Assembly: GCA_044841755.1 (NCBI GenBank) | Contig: JAXOFM010000001.1 | Location: 868,001-932,000, forward strand | Source of the DNA: CAZAPO01 sp044841755 | GTDB taxonomy: Bacteria > Bacteroidota > Bacteroidia > Flavobacteriales > Flavobacteriaceae | Reading direction: 5' to 3' | DNA: 64,000 nucleotides | Part shown: positions 1-8,235 of the stretch, piece after piece | How positions within the stretch are numbered: position 1 is the stretch's first letter | Layout: every line of letters begins with the position of its first letter | Made by a program: the position numbers and the translations under genes | The notes under the pieces: model-generated | Databases searched by the model: none | Told to the model about the DNA's origin: nothing | Seen by the model: the letters and a program-made list of their open reading frames with translations, nothing else

Positions 1-1
1 A

Positions 2-70
2 GTAGGACAAAAAATTGCCACCGCAGGATTACAAACTTTATTGGATGGACAAGAAGTAAAACTAAACTAG
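2..70 (+). CDS. C-terminal end of an RND periplasmic adaptor (HlyD/MFP family), cut by the window edge
   Basis: An open frame enters from the left edge and stops at the TAG at 68-70, five bases before the pump gene. Its last 22 residues include the stretch GLQTLLDGQEVKLN. Membrane-fusion proteins of RND pumps often end with a similar 'G-L-x-x-L-x-D-G-x-x-V' turn. Position directly upstream of an RND permease supports that reading. Too little is present to say more about substrate. Confidence 0.6.
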   Translation, partial: VGQKIATAGLQTLLDGQEVKLN

Positions 71-75
71 TTTAA

Positions 76-3000
76 ATGAATTTAGCTGAATTTTCTATAA
101 ATAGAAATCGTATTACATTCACAGTATTAGGTACTATTCTGATTATGGGAATGGTTTTTTACCAGTCTTTATCAAGAGATAGTATGCCTCCTTATACTGT
201 TCGTGTAGCCTCTGTGGTTTCTTCTTTTCCCGGTTCTAGTCCTGAGCGAGTTGAACAGTTAGTAACTGATAAAGTTGAGAAGACTGTTCAGGAATTACCA
301 GAGTTAAAAAAGGTAAGCAGTACCTCTAGATCAGGATTATCCGTAGTCACCGTAGAATTAAAAGATCAAGTAAAACCTGAAGATTTACAGGCTGTTTGGG
401 ACAGGTTAAGACGTAAACTAAGTCAACTACAAGGATTACCATCTGGGGTTACTCCAGTACTAAATGATGATGGGCTGGGAGAGGTTTTTGGCATCTCAGT
501 TGGTCTCTTGATGGATGGTTTTACCTATGCAGAAGCCAAAGAATATGTTGATGAAATTAAGGATGATTTTATTAAGCTAGATCTTGCAGCAAAGGTTGAA
601 ATTGGTGGTGTTCAAGATGAACGCATATTTATAGAGTTCGATAATTCTAGACTGAAGGAATACGGTTTATCTGCATCTAAACTTCAGAATATTATAAGTA
701 ATACGAATATATTGAGTTCTGGAGGACAAGTTAATCTTGGTGCTGAACGTATAATTTTAGAACCAACAGGAAATTTTAATTCGGTTGAAGATATTAAGCA
801 AACTTTAATTCCTGTCGGGGATGGTTCACAATTAGTCTATCTAGGTGATATTACGAATGTTCGTAAAAACTACATAGATCCTCCTAAACAACTCGTAACA
901 GTGAATGGACAAGAAGCCATTTCATTACATATTAGCCTTAAAGAAGGTGCTAATATTATACAATTAGGCACTGATCTTAATGAAATTATGAAGGAGTGGG
1001 ATAAACGACTCCCTATTGGTTTAGAATTAACACGTTTGTCCTCACTAGATACATATATAGACAACAAGATCAGCGATTTCATTGTTAACCTTATACAATC
1101 TATTACAATTGTACTAATAGTAATGCTCTTATTCCTCGGACTAAGAACGGGAGGTATTATTGCAAGTTTAATTCCTATGGTAACCATCATGACTTTAATG
1201 CTCATGGGAGTAATAGATATGGGATTAAATCAGGTTACGCTTGCTGCGTTAATAATGGCATTGGGTATGATGGTTGATAATGCAATTGTAGTTGCGGAAA
1301 CCATTATGGTTAAAATGGAAAACGGTATTAATGCGAAGAAAGCAGCAATAGATGCTTGTGGAGAGTTATTTACTCCATTACTCATTTCAACTTTAACCAC
1401 TTCAGCAGCCTTCTTAGCATTCTATCTTGCAGAATCAACCATGGGGGATATTGTGGGCCCAATCTTTGTGGTAATCTCACTAGCATTATTATCATCTTGG
1501 ATAATTGCACTAACAGTAATAACACTTTTATGTTTCCTCTTCTTGAAAGTTACTCCGAAATCTGAGCGAAAGCAAAGTGTTATTGATAAAGTTATTGGAC
1601 AACTAAAGCAATATTATAAAAACTTAATTCTAATTGCACTTTCATATAAGAGGTTAGTTTTATTCGGAATAATAGGTACATTCTTTTTATCTCTCTATGG
1701 TTTTGGATTTATTTCTTTTGTATTCTTCCCTGATAGTGATAGAAATATGATCACTGTAGATATCAATTTACCGCAAGGAACACGAATCGATGCCACTAAA
1801 GATGTCGTAAAAGAAATAGAAGAATATATGACGAATGAACTTGTGGTTAATGAATCAAGGGCAAACGGCATATCAGATTGGTCAGCCTACATAGGTTCAG
1901 GACCTGAATCATACGATTTGGGATATTCGCCCGATGAACCCGATCCGAGTTATGCGCATATCCTAATTAATACTTCAGAGTTTATCTATAATAATGAAAT
2001 GGTTGAGAAGTTAGACGAATATTGTTTTAACTCATTCCCAAATGCAGATATTAAAGTTGGACTCTTAGGATCTGGTGGTGGTGGTACACCTATTGAAATT
2101 AAAATTTCGGGAGAAGATCCTGACGTCCTTGCCAAACTCTCTGAACAAACCAAGCAGAAGCTCAGCTCTGTTAGCGGAACCAAAAATGTTAAGGATGATT
2201 GGGGTCCAAAAACTAAGAAATTTGTAGTTCAAATTGACCAGAACAAGGCGCAACTAGCTGGTGTTACTAATGCAGATATTGCTACCTCTTTACAAACTGT
2301 TTTGGATGGTTTTAAAACTGGAGAATATAGAGAAAATGATAAGTCTATTCCTATTTTAATGAGAAGTAGTGATAGTCAGCAGCAAACACTATCATCTATT
2401 GAGACATTGAATATTTATGCTCAAAATTCAGGTAAAAGTGTTCCACTAATACAAGTTGCTAGCATTGTTCCTCAGTGGCAGTATGCAAAGATTAAAAGAC
2501 TCGATATAGATCGAACCATAAATGTAAGCAGCGAATTAAATGCCAATGGTAATGCATCGGCTATTATGAAAGAAATATCACCTTATATGGAAGAAGTATC
2601 TAAAGATTGGCCAGCAGGATATGCTTACAAATTTGGAGGTGATTCAGAAAATACATCTGAAAATATGGGAGCGGTTATAAAATATTTACCGCTTTCAGGA
2701 TTTATAATTATTTTACTACTGATTATTCAATTTAACTCTGTAAGAAAAACAATCATGGTGGCATCGACAATTCCACTGGGTATTATAGGTGTTGTTATTG
2801 GTTTATTAATTTTTCAAGAACCTTTTGGATTTATGCCATTTTTAGGAGTAATCTCTCTCGCCGGAATAGTAATAAATAATGCTATCGTACTTATAGATCG
2901 AATACAAATAGAAGAGACCGAACTTAAACGACCAATTGAAGATGCAATTATTGCCGCTTGTCTTCAGCGTTTTAGACCAATTCTCTTAGCTACATTTACA

Positions 3001-3189
3001 ACAGTGTTAGGGTTGATTCCATTATATCTAAGTGGAGGAGAAATGTGGGAAGGGATGGCAGTGAGTATAATGATTGGATTATTATTTGGCACTGTAATCA
3101 CCTTATTATTTATCCCTTCATTTTATAGTATTCTGTTCAAAGTCAATTATAAGAACTACCAGTTTGATGAATCTATAATGGAAGATTAA
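76..3189 (+). CDS. RND efflux transporter permease (AcrB/MdtB-like)
   Basis: Inner-membrane proton-driven pump of a tripartite efflux system. The 1037-residue length is normal for AcrB/MdtB-type proteins. A first membrane helix (about residues 10-30) is followed by a large periplasmic domain, a block of helices (about 335-500), a second periplasmic domain and a final block (about 870-1020). The TM4 motif GMMVDNAIVVAE carries Asp401, the proton-relay aspartate; the neighbouring residue is Asn where AcrB has a second Asp, a common variant. The gene follows the adaptor tail by five bases and a channel-like gene follows it, so this is an operon. Substrate cannot be read from sequence. Family call is very secure. 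Confidence 0.95.
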   Translation: MNLAEFSINRNRITFTVLGTILIMGMVFYQSLSRDSMPPYTVRVASVVSSFPGSSPERVEQLVTDKVEKTVQELPELKKVSSTSRSGLSVVTVELKDQVKPEDLQAVWDRLRRKLSQLQGLPSGVTPVLNDDGLGEVFGISVGLLMDGFTYAEAKEYVDEIKDDFIKLDLAAKVEIGGVQDERIFIEFDNSRLKEYGLSASKLQNIISNTNILSSGGQVNLGAERIILEPTGNFNSVEDIKQTLIPVGDGSQLVYLGDITNVRKNYIDPPKQLVTVNGQEAISLHISLKEGANIIQLGTDLNEIMKEWDKRLPIGLELTRLSSLDTYIDNKISDFIVNLIQSITIVLIVMLLFLGLRTGGIIASLIPMVTIMTLMLMGVIDMGLNQVTLAALIMALGMMVDNAIVVAETIMVKMENGINAKKAAIDACGELFTPLLISTLTTSAAFLAFYLAESTMGDIVGPIFVVISLALLSSWIIALTVITLLCFLFLKVTPKSERKQSVIDKVIGQLKQYYKNLILIALSYKRLVLFGIIGTFFLSLYGFGFISFVFFPDSDRNMITVDINLPQGTRIDATKDVVKEIEEYMTNELVVNESRANGISDWSAYIGSGPESYDLGYSPDEPDPSYAHILINTSEFIYNNEMVEKLDEYCFNSFPNADIKVGLLGSGGGGTPIEIKISGEDPDVLAKLSEQTKQKLSSVSGTKNVKDDWGPKTKKFVVQIDQNKAQLAGVTNADIATSLQTVLDGFKTGEYRENDKSIPILMRSSDSQQQTLSSIETLNIYAQNSGKSVPLIQVASIVPQWQYAKIKRLDIDRTINVSSELNANGNASAIMKEISPYMEEVSKDWPAGYAYKFGGDSENTSENMGAVIKYLPLSGFIIILLLIIQFNSVRKTIMVASTIPLGIIGVVIGLLIFQEPFGFMPFLGVISLAGIVINNAIVLIDRIQIEETELKRPIEDAIIAACLQRFRPILLATFTTVLGLIPLYLSGGEMWEGMAVSIMIGLLFGTVITLLFIPSFYSILFKVNYKNYQFDESIMED

Positions 3190-3196
3190 TAGATTA

Positions 3197-3856
3197 ATGC
3201 TAGATAAGTTTTTTCCATATCGATTTGAGTTATTTTTAATTACTCAGTTGATTATTTTATTTGGATCGATTTTTATTTCTGCTGAGTGGTTTGACTTATG
3301 GGTAATGCCGTTCTTTCTATTATCGAATCTTTTCGCAGGGATAATACTAGTTTTGAATAGAAAAGGTTTGAGCAGGTTACTATTATTGTTGTTCTTTTTG
3401 TCCTTGACTTTATTAGTACTTAACCTTATTAATAAAGAATCGTCAGATACAACTAATTACTTTAAATTTGGAGCATATTTTCTATTTTATGCCGTAGTAA
3501 CTCTTGAAATTATAAGGCAGGTATGGCAATCTAAAGTTGTACAAAAAAATGTAATATTAGGATTAATTAGTGGTTATATTTCTCTTGGATTATTATCATT
3601 TTTTACGTGTCTAACGATTGAGATTATTTATCCCAATTCATATTCAGGATTGAATCCAAGTCTAGAGATTTCTGACCAATTGATGTACTATGCCTATATT
3701 ACGTTGATGACAATTGGCTATGGAGATATTTTACCAATTACTCCAATCGCGCAAAAAGCAGCGATTTTGATTGGTCTAATTGGTCAATTCTACCTAGTTA
3801 TTTTAACGGCAATTGTGGTAGGTAAATATTTGAGTCAGCACACAAACAATCGATAG
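3197..3856 (+). CDS. Potassium channel family membrane protein
   Basis: A 219-residue membrane protein with about six hydrophobic segments. Near residues 172-177 it has the K+ selectivity filter TIGYGD, preceded by a pore-helix-like stretch and followed by a last long hydrophobic helix (the Ion_trans_2 pore arrangement). No cytoplasmic RCK or nucleotide-binding domain follows the pore, so gating cannot be guessed. It starts seven bases after the RND pump stop and is probably co-transcribed with it, although a functional link between the two is not obvious. The filter makes the channel family call solid; ion selectivity is inferred. Confidence 0.85.
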   Translation: MLDKFFPYRFELFLITQLIILFGSIFISAEWFDLWVMPFFLLSNLFAGIILVLNRKGLSRLLLLLFFLSLTLLVLNLINKESSDTTNYFKFGAYFLFYAVVTLEIIRQVWQSKVVQKNVILGLISGYISLGLLSFFTCLTIEIIYPNSYSGLNPSLEISDQLMYYAYITLMTIGYGDILPITPIAQKAAILIGLIGQFYLVILTAIVVGKYLSQHTNNR

Positions 3857-3864
3857 AAATAGAA

Positions 3865-4287
3865 ATGAAAAATAAAATTATTTATTCAATACTTTTTTGC
3901 GTTTGCATGACGACATATGGTCAAAAAAGTACAAAGCAAATAGAAAGGGAGAAAAATAAAATAGATACTTTATATACGTATAAGGAAAAAGAGAATCTTC
4001 AAATTATGTTTAATAATGAGGTGGCCAAAATGAGATTATCCGAATCTAAGAGCGCTGATTATTTTAATATAATTACTGGCTACGGATTTGATATGCGACG
4101 TTTGGACGATTTAGATAAAGGGTATTCTTCAGATGAAATAAAAGTGGAGCTCAATAAAATTATCAATAAGATGAATACTGAAGTAAAAGATTTACTCAAC
4201 AAACGTCAGTATATTATTCATTTAGAGAGTATGAATAAGTTGCTTTATTCTATCTATTCAAAGTGGAATTGGAAACAAGAAGATTAA
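3865..4287 (+). CDS. Small secreted protein of unknown function
   Basis: A 140-residue protein I do not recognise. It begins with a cleavable-looking signal peptide (MKNKIIYSILFCVCMTTYGQ), so it probably acts in the periplasm. The mature part is charged, helix-rich and lysine/glutamate-heavy, with no cysteine pairs or known motif. It starts eight bases after the channel gene and ends eleven bases before the chosen start of the HtrA-like protease, so the three are probably one transcript. A role alongside the protease is possible but unproven. Confidence 0.7.
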   Translation: MKNKIIYSILFCVCMTTYGQKSTKQIEREKNKIDTLYTYKEKENLQIMFNNEVAKMRLSESKSADYFNIITGYGFDMRRLDDLDKGYSSDEIKVELNKIINKMNTEVKDLLNKRQYIIHLESMNKLLYSIYSKWNWKQED

Positions 4288-4298
4288 TTGATTTAGCT

Positions 4299-5330
4299 AT
4301 GAGAAAAATTATTATAACACTTAGCGCATGTCTTTTAGTTTCATTTATAAATGAAGCACAAGAACTTTCACAATTATTTAAAGATGTAAGTAGTTCTGTG
4401 GTTTTTATTGAGATTGAGAGCTTCGATTATTCACAAATGACACTTGATCCAGAATCCATTAACTCAGAGTCTTTGGGCTCAGGAGTTCTGGTTTCTAATG
4501 ATGGCTTAATATGGACTGCTTCTCATGTAGTTCAAGCAGCAGAATTAATTACTGTTGAATTTACTGATGGCGATGTATATGAGGCCGTGGTAATAAGTTC
4601 TAATCCTAACGCCGATGTTGCTCTTATTAAAGTCAAAGAGGGCTTCCAACTTAAAAATAAAAGAGTAGCTTCAATTGGAGATTCTGATGCTATAAATATT
4701 GGTGAAGATATTTTTATTGTTGGCGCTCCTCATGGTTTAAAGCAATCGCTTTCAAAAGGAATTATTAGCGGAAGATTTGTTCCTGATAATTTAAGTAATG
4801 ATTTTGAAACGGTTGAATTCTTGCAAACAGATGCTGCAATCAACCCTGGGAATTCTGGAGGACCAATGTTTAATATGAAGGGAGAAGTTGTAGGTATTTC
4901 TAGCAGAATTTATTCTAAATCTGGTGGTTTTGAAGGTATTGGTTTTGCAATTTCTTCAAACGTAGCGGAAAAGTTATTGTCGAAAGAGCAAAACTCCTGG
5001 ACAGGAATGGAATCTATGCTACTAACTAAAGACATGGCATATTTACTTAATGTTCCTCAGCAAGCTGGTTTGTTGGTGCTTAGTGTGTCCTCTAAAGGTT
5101 TAGGTAGTAAAATTGGATTGAGAGGAGGAGTAATTCCAGCCCAAATTGCAGGAAAGAGTATTTTACTTGGAGGTGATGTAATATTGGAGATTGCAGGAAT
5201 AAAGTTTGAGCATAGGAATTCGTCTTACCTTATCAAACGAAAAATGAATACTTATAGTAAGGGAAGTAAAGTTCCAATAACAATACTTCGTGGTGGAGAG
5301 GTTATAAGATTTGAGTTTCCTAAACAGTAA
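4299..5330 (+). CDS. HtrA/DegP-like secreted serine protease with PDZ domain
   Basis: A trypsin-fold serine protease probably acting in the periplasm. The ATG at 4299 was chosen over an earlier in-frame one at 4263 because it gives a clean signal peptide (MRKIIITLSACLLVSFINEAQ) and avoids overlap with the previous gene. The catalytic triad is visible: His76 in TASHVVQ, Asp106 in NADVALIKV and Ser186 in NPGNSGGPMF. A PDZ-like domain fills about residues 240-343, and there is only one, as in DegS-type or short HtrA proteins. A strong terminator follows, which closes the operon. Substrates are unknown. Confidence 0.9.
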   Translation: MRKIIITLSACLLVSFINEAQELSQLFKDVSSSVVFIEIESFDYSQMTLDPESINSESLGSGVLVSNDGLIWTASHVVQAAELITVEFTDGDVYEAVVISSNPNADVALIKVKEGFQLKNKRVASIGDSDAINIGEDIFIVGAPHGLKQSLSKGIISGRFVPDNLSNDFETVEFLQTDAAINPGNSGGPMFNMKGEVVGISSRIYSKSGGFEGIGFAISSNVAEKLLSKEQNSWTGMESMLLTKDMAYLLNVPQQAGLLVLSVSSKGLGSKIGLRGGVIPAQIAGKSILLGGDVILEIAGIKFEHRNSSYLIKRKMNTYSKGSKVPITILRGGEVIRFEFPKQ

Positions 5331-5351
5331 AGAATAAAACTAAATAAAGCC

Positions 5352-5383
5352 AAAGGGTTAGTCTATAGACTAACCCTTTTTTT
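5352..5383 (+). terminator. Rho-independent terminator after the HtrA-like gene
   Basis: A perfect 12-bp inverted repeat (AGGGTTAGTCTA with TAGACTAACCCT) is followed by a T-run. It lies 22 bases after the protease stop and ends the operon that begins with the RND pump. Confidence 0.85.
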
Positions 5384-5477
5384 ATGCCCTTTTCGTCTTA
5401 CTATTTGTTTAAGTCACTTCACATTTAATTATGGTCGTTTCACCTTAATACTCAGTAAAAAAGGTAGATATGCGACG

Positions 5478-5485
5478 TAAATTTG
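5478..5485 (+). promoter_or_regulatory. Candidate Bacteroidota -7 promoter element for the small-gene/lipoprotein operon
   Basis: TAAATTTG matches the Bacteroidota -7 consensus TAnnTTTG exactly. It lies 23 bases upstream of the 42-codon gene at 5509, after a terminator and a gene-free stretch, so it is a sensible promoter for the next three genes. No clear TTTG -33 element is seen at the usual distance. Confidence 0.45.
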
Positions 5486-5508
5486 AATAGAAATTAAAGC
5501 AAAGAACT

Positions 5509-5637
5509 ATGAAAACAGATTTATTAAACATCAACGAAAATTTTAAAGTTGATTGGGAAAAGATAGAAGAGTTAGAGATGAAAATGGAAATGGAAGTAAT
5601 GGAGAATTATAAAAAGAAAATGAATTCAAAACAATAA
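5509..5637 (+). CDS. Small charged protein of 42 residues, function unknown
   Basis: The frame runs from ATG to TAA and encodes a 42-residue, strongly charged, Met- and Glu-rich peptide (begins MKTDLLNINENFKVDWEKIE). It should form one amphipathic helix or short coiled coil. It is flanked by a candidate promoter upstream and another tiny gene 13 bases downstream. The tidy start-stop spacing and position in an apparent operon argue that it is real, but nothing assigns a function. Confidence 0.5.
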   Translation: MKTDLLNINENFKVDWEKIEELEMKMEMEVMENYKKKMNSKQ

Positions 5638-5650
5638 AACCAATAGAATT

Positions 5651-5749
5651 ATGGCAGCAGTAGCATTAACAGTAACACTAGGTTGGATGATCGTAACATC
5701 GACAGTGGCAGTTTTTAAATATGCAAAGAGCGTATTTATAAAGAGTTAA
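5651..5749 (+). CDS. Small single-pass membrane peptide of 32 residues
   Basis: The frame encodes 32 residues: a hydrophobic stretch of about 20 (from MAAVALTVTLGWMIVTSTVA) followed by a basic end with three lysines. This is a typical single-helix membrane peptide with its positive end facing the cytoplasm. It sits between the 42-residue gene and the lipoprotein at 5779, with gaps of 13 and 29 bases. It might be an envelope-stress microprotein or a toxin-like peptide; neither can be shown here. Confidence 0.5.
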   Translation: MAAVALTVTLGWMIVTSTVAVFKYAKSVFIKS

Positions 5750-5778
5750 AAAATTAATAAACACTAAAACACAAAGTC

Positions 5779-6435
5779 ATGAAAAGTTTAAAATATATAG
5801 GATTAGTATTAACGGTATTTACATTGGTAGGATGTTCATCTACCGTAAAGGTTAGCGACACATGGAAAGATGTAAAACTAACAGATGTTAGGGAAAAAAA
5901 AGTAATGGTAATCAGTAAAACTGAAGACATTATAGTAAGAGAGCAAATGGAAAGAGATATGGTTGAAGGGTTAAAAAATGAAGGTGTAGAATCTATAAGC
6001 AGTATTACAAAATTTCCTTCGCTAAGTTCAGATAAGAAATTGTCTAAAGAAGAGATTTCTGAATTGAAAGGGGAACTTCAAAACGAAGGTATAGAACTAG
6101 TACTATTAAGCGTGTTAAAAGATGTGCAAGAATATACTAAAACAACAACTTCTGGAACAGGATATACAGTAAGTACAGGTCCAGTATTCTATAGAAGAGG
6201 GTATTACAGAAGTTTTTATAGATTCTATGGGGATTTCTACTACAACAGCGGAACAGAAACATCAGTAACATCGCAAGGGAAGAAGTATATAATTGAGACT
6301 ATTATATATGATCTTACACAGCCAGAACAAAATCAATTGATGTCTGTAATTACAACAACGATTGATAATCCGGAAACACTGGGAACCACTTCTGAGGACT
6401 TCTCTAAAAAGGTAATTAAAGAATTAGTAAAGTAG
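5779..6435 (+). CDS. Lipoprotein of unknown function
   Basis: A 218-residue lipoprotein with a clear lipobox (LVGCSS, Cys19). The mature domain starts with a DTWKD motif and alternates strands and helices, then has a Tyr/Arg-rich insert (about residues 133-155, YRRGYYRSFYRFYGDFYY) and ends in a helix. I do not recognise a named family with confidence; it resembles the DUF4136-type lipoproteins that bind unknown ligands in the Bacteroidota envelope. Two tiny genes precede it and a strong hairpin follows it. Envelope location is secure, function is not. Confidence 0.7.
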   Translation: MKSLKYIGLVLTVFTLVGCSSTVKVSDTWKDVKLTDVREKKVMVISKTEDIIVREQMERDMVEGLKNEGVESISSITKFPSLSSDKKLSKEEISELKGELQNEGIELVLLSVLKDVQEYTKTTTSGTGYTVSTGPVFYRRGYYRSFYRFYGDFYYNSGTETSVTSQGKKYIIETIIYDLTQPEQNQLMSVITTTIDNPETLGTTSEDFSKKVIKELVK

Positions 6436-6465
6436 TTTTTTTCATAATGTTTTGATTGGTTAGTT

Positions 6466-6505
6466 GAAAGAGCCACTTCTATTAAAGAAGTGGCTCTTTC
6501 TTTTA
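6466..6505. terminator. Bidirectional terminator between convergent lipoprotein genes
   Basis: A perfect 15-bp stem (GAAAGAGCCACTTCT paired with AGAAGTGGCTCTTTC) with a five-base loop lies between the stops of the converging genes at 6435 and 6519. A T-rich tract follows on the plus strand, and a less regular T-rich tract follows on the minus strand. It probably ends both transcripts. Confidence 0.85.
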
Positions 6506-6518
6506 GTTAACAATCATA

Positions 6519-7016
6519 TTAGTCATTATATCTTTCGTAATATAGTTTACTAGAGGTCCAAAAAAATGTAAAGTGAAGCGTCAAATGATCTTCACTAATT
6601 TCGAGGATTTCAAAATTCCTAGAGAATCCCCAAGGATCAATATTTGCTCTAAAAGTCTTTTCAAATTCTCTCCAACTAAAAGGCCAATATTCCCAATCTC
6701 CAGAAGCTTCATAATATCCAGTAATATTTCCATAAATGAAATGAAGCTCACCATTTTCAGTATAATCGCCCCAATCAGGGTCATTAGCTATAATTTTATC
6801 TTCCATCTTGAATTCAATTATAGATTCGTAATTTGGAAGAGTGAATTCTCCAAAATCATCACTCCCAAATGCATTTTGTACTAATGTTAGTTTCCATTTA
6901 CCTTCTAACATTTGAGTGGTTGTCAATTCTACTGTTTCAATTTCTTCATTATCGCTACATCCCATAGTAAATTGGCACAAAATTAAAATGAAGATTGTAA
7001 ACTTTATTGCTTTCAT
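6519..7016 (-). CDS. Lipocalin-like lipoprotein
   Basis: A 165-residue lipoprotein with the lipobox FTMGCSD (Cys20). After it comes a small beta-rich domain with a LEGKWKL motif near its start, the pattern of lipocalin-like domains in Bacteroidota ('G-x-W' on the first strand). The domain is rich in Trp, Phe and Tyr, fitting a ligand-binding barrel. It lies 20 bases downstream of the esterase gene and is probably co-transcribed with it. Ligand unknown. Confidence 0.65.
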   Translation of the reverse strand: MKAIKFTIFILILCQFTMGCSDNEEIETVELTTTQMLEGKWKLTLVQNAFGSDDFGEFTLPNYESIIEFKMEDKIIANDPDWGDYTENGELHFIYGNITGYYEASGDWEYWPFSWREFEKTFRANIDPWGFSRNFEILEISEDHLTLHFTFFWTSSKLYYERYND

Positions 7017-7036
7017 TTTGAATATATTTTAGTTGA

Positions 7037-8059
7037 TTATAAGCTATAATCACTGAAGAATTCCCATATTATTTCACTGGCATCTATATCAAAATTCATA
7101 GGAAACAGTAAATGAGCATAATCTGCATAATAATCTCTAAAAGTTTCACTCCCTGGCCAAATATGACCACCACCTTCAATAATTACAAGCTTGAATATGG
7201 CACCTGTTGAGCAATCTTCGTAAGAATGTACCTTAACCGAACTATTATCATTAGTATCTAGATCCTCTAAAATGTCTTCGGTGTAACTAGAACTGCAATT
7301 AGCTTTTGCTCTCCAGAACGAAACTAGCTCTTCAACTGATGCTTGATGACCTTCGCAACTATTAAAACCAGTGTACGAAATTATTTGATCTGCTGTTCCA
7401 TGTATTTGAATTATTGGGACTGCTCTTGAAGGGTTACAGTAATTATTCATCAAGTCCTCATTCATTGTTCCAGCTACAGAAGCAATTGCTGCAATTTTAT
7501 CGCTCAAAGCACAGGCAAGATTATAGGCTAAGTAACCTCCATTTGATAATCCTGATACATAAATACGATTAGGATCAACTTTATAATCAATGATAATCTG
7601 ATCAATTAGATTGTCAATAAAACTTACGTCATCAGGCTGATTAGTGACATTTGCGTTCCAACGGTTTCCAGAATTAAGACAAGTTGTAATGTTAAGGGCT
7701 TGTGGCCATACCACGATAGCATCATTTGTTTCAGCTATTTCTTCAAAACTTGAAAATAGTCTTTGATCTTCTTTGGTTGACAATGCTCCATGTAAATCAA
7801 TAATGACAGGATGATTACTTGAAGAAATAGTATGGGATGAAGGTAAGAAAACGTCGTAATATCTACTCGTATTATCAACTGTAATCATCAAATTAGATTG
7901 AAAACCTTTTACGCATAAATCAGGGCATTCTATTGAACATGATTGACATTCATTAACTTGATTATTATTGTTTGGATCGTCATCTCCATCATTACAATTA
8001 AACAATGTTGTTATTAAGATGGAAGTAAAAACGATAATGTAAAAGTTTGCTCTTTTCAT
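7037..8059 (-). CDS. PHB-depolymerase/feruloyl-esterase-like alpha/beta hydrolase lipoprotein
   Basis: A 340-residue alpha/beta hydrolase of the LpqC/PHB-depolymerase group. It carries a lipobox (LFNCND), a low-complexity Asp/Asn linker and a Cys-rich stretch, then the hydrolase fold. The nucleophile elbow GLSNGG is at about residues 169-174, with an acidic candidate in HGTADQ (about 222) and the catalytic His in GGGHIWPG (about 300). Such enzymes cleave ester bonds in polyesters or plant cell-wall feruloyl groups. It is divergent from an HTCS regulator with a 16-bp direct repeat between them, suggesting local control. Confidence 0.85.
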   Translation of the reverse strand: MKRANFYIIVFTSILITTLFNCNDGDDDPNNNNQVNECQSCSIECPDLCVKGFQSNLMITVDNTSRYYDVFLPSSHTISSSNHPVIIDLHGALSTKEDQRLFSSFEEIAETNDAIVVWPQALNITTCLNSGNRWNANVTNQPDDVSFIDNLIDQIIIDYKVDPNRIYVSGLSNGGYLAYNLACALSDKIAAIASVAGTMNEDLMNNYCNPSRAVPIIQIHGTADQIISYTGFNSCEGHQASVEELVSFWRAKANCSSSYTEDILEDLDTNDNSSVKVHSYEDCSTGAIFKLVIIEGGGHIWPGSETFRDYYADYAHLLFPMNFDIDASEIIWEFFSDYSL

Positions 8060-8113
8060 GACTATAAAATTTTGTTTATAGCAAAGATCATTTCATATGT
8101 GTTTTGTGGTCTT

Positions 8114-8150
8114 GACTATTGTTCCAATTCTAAGGACTATTGTTCCAATT
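8114..8150. promoter_or_regulatory. Tandem 16-bp direct repeat between the esterase and HTCS genes (candidate operator)
   Basis: The sequence GACTATTGTTCCAATT occurs twice without mismatch, at 8114-8129 and 8135-8150. The 21-bp step puts both copies on the same face of the helix, and each contains a small dyad (ATTG-TTC-CAAT). It lies in the divergent region upstream of the HTCS regulator, where the AraC-type output domain would be expected to bind. Confidence 0.55.
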
Positions 8151-8235
8151 AGCGTAAACACTAAGATGGAATAAGAAAAAAGGTGTAATTTGAGATTGAT
8201 TTTATAAAACAACAGATATCAACTTTAAACAGGAC

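Noticed and set aside
870..1205. Antisense open frames inside the RND pump and other long genes
   Set aside because: They lie wholly within strongly supported genes, have no homologous character and no upstream signals.
3197..3856. An RND accessory protein on the basis of operon position
   Set aside because: The TIGYGD selectivity filter is clear, so channel identity takes precedence over neighbourhood.
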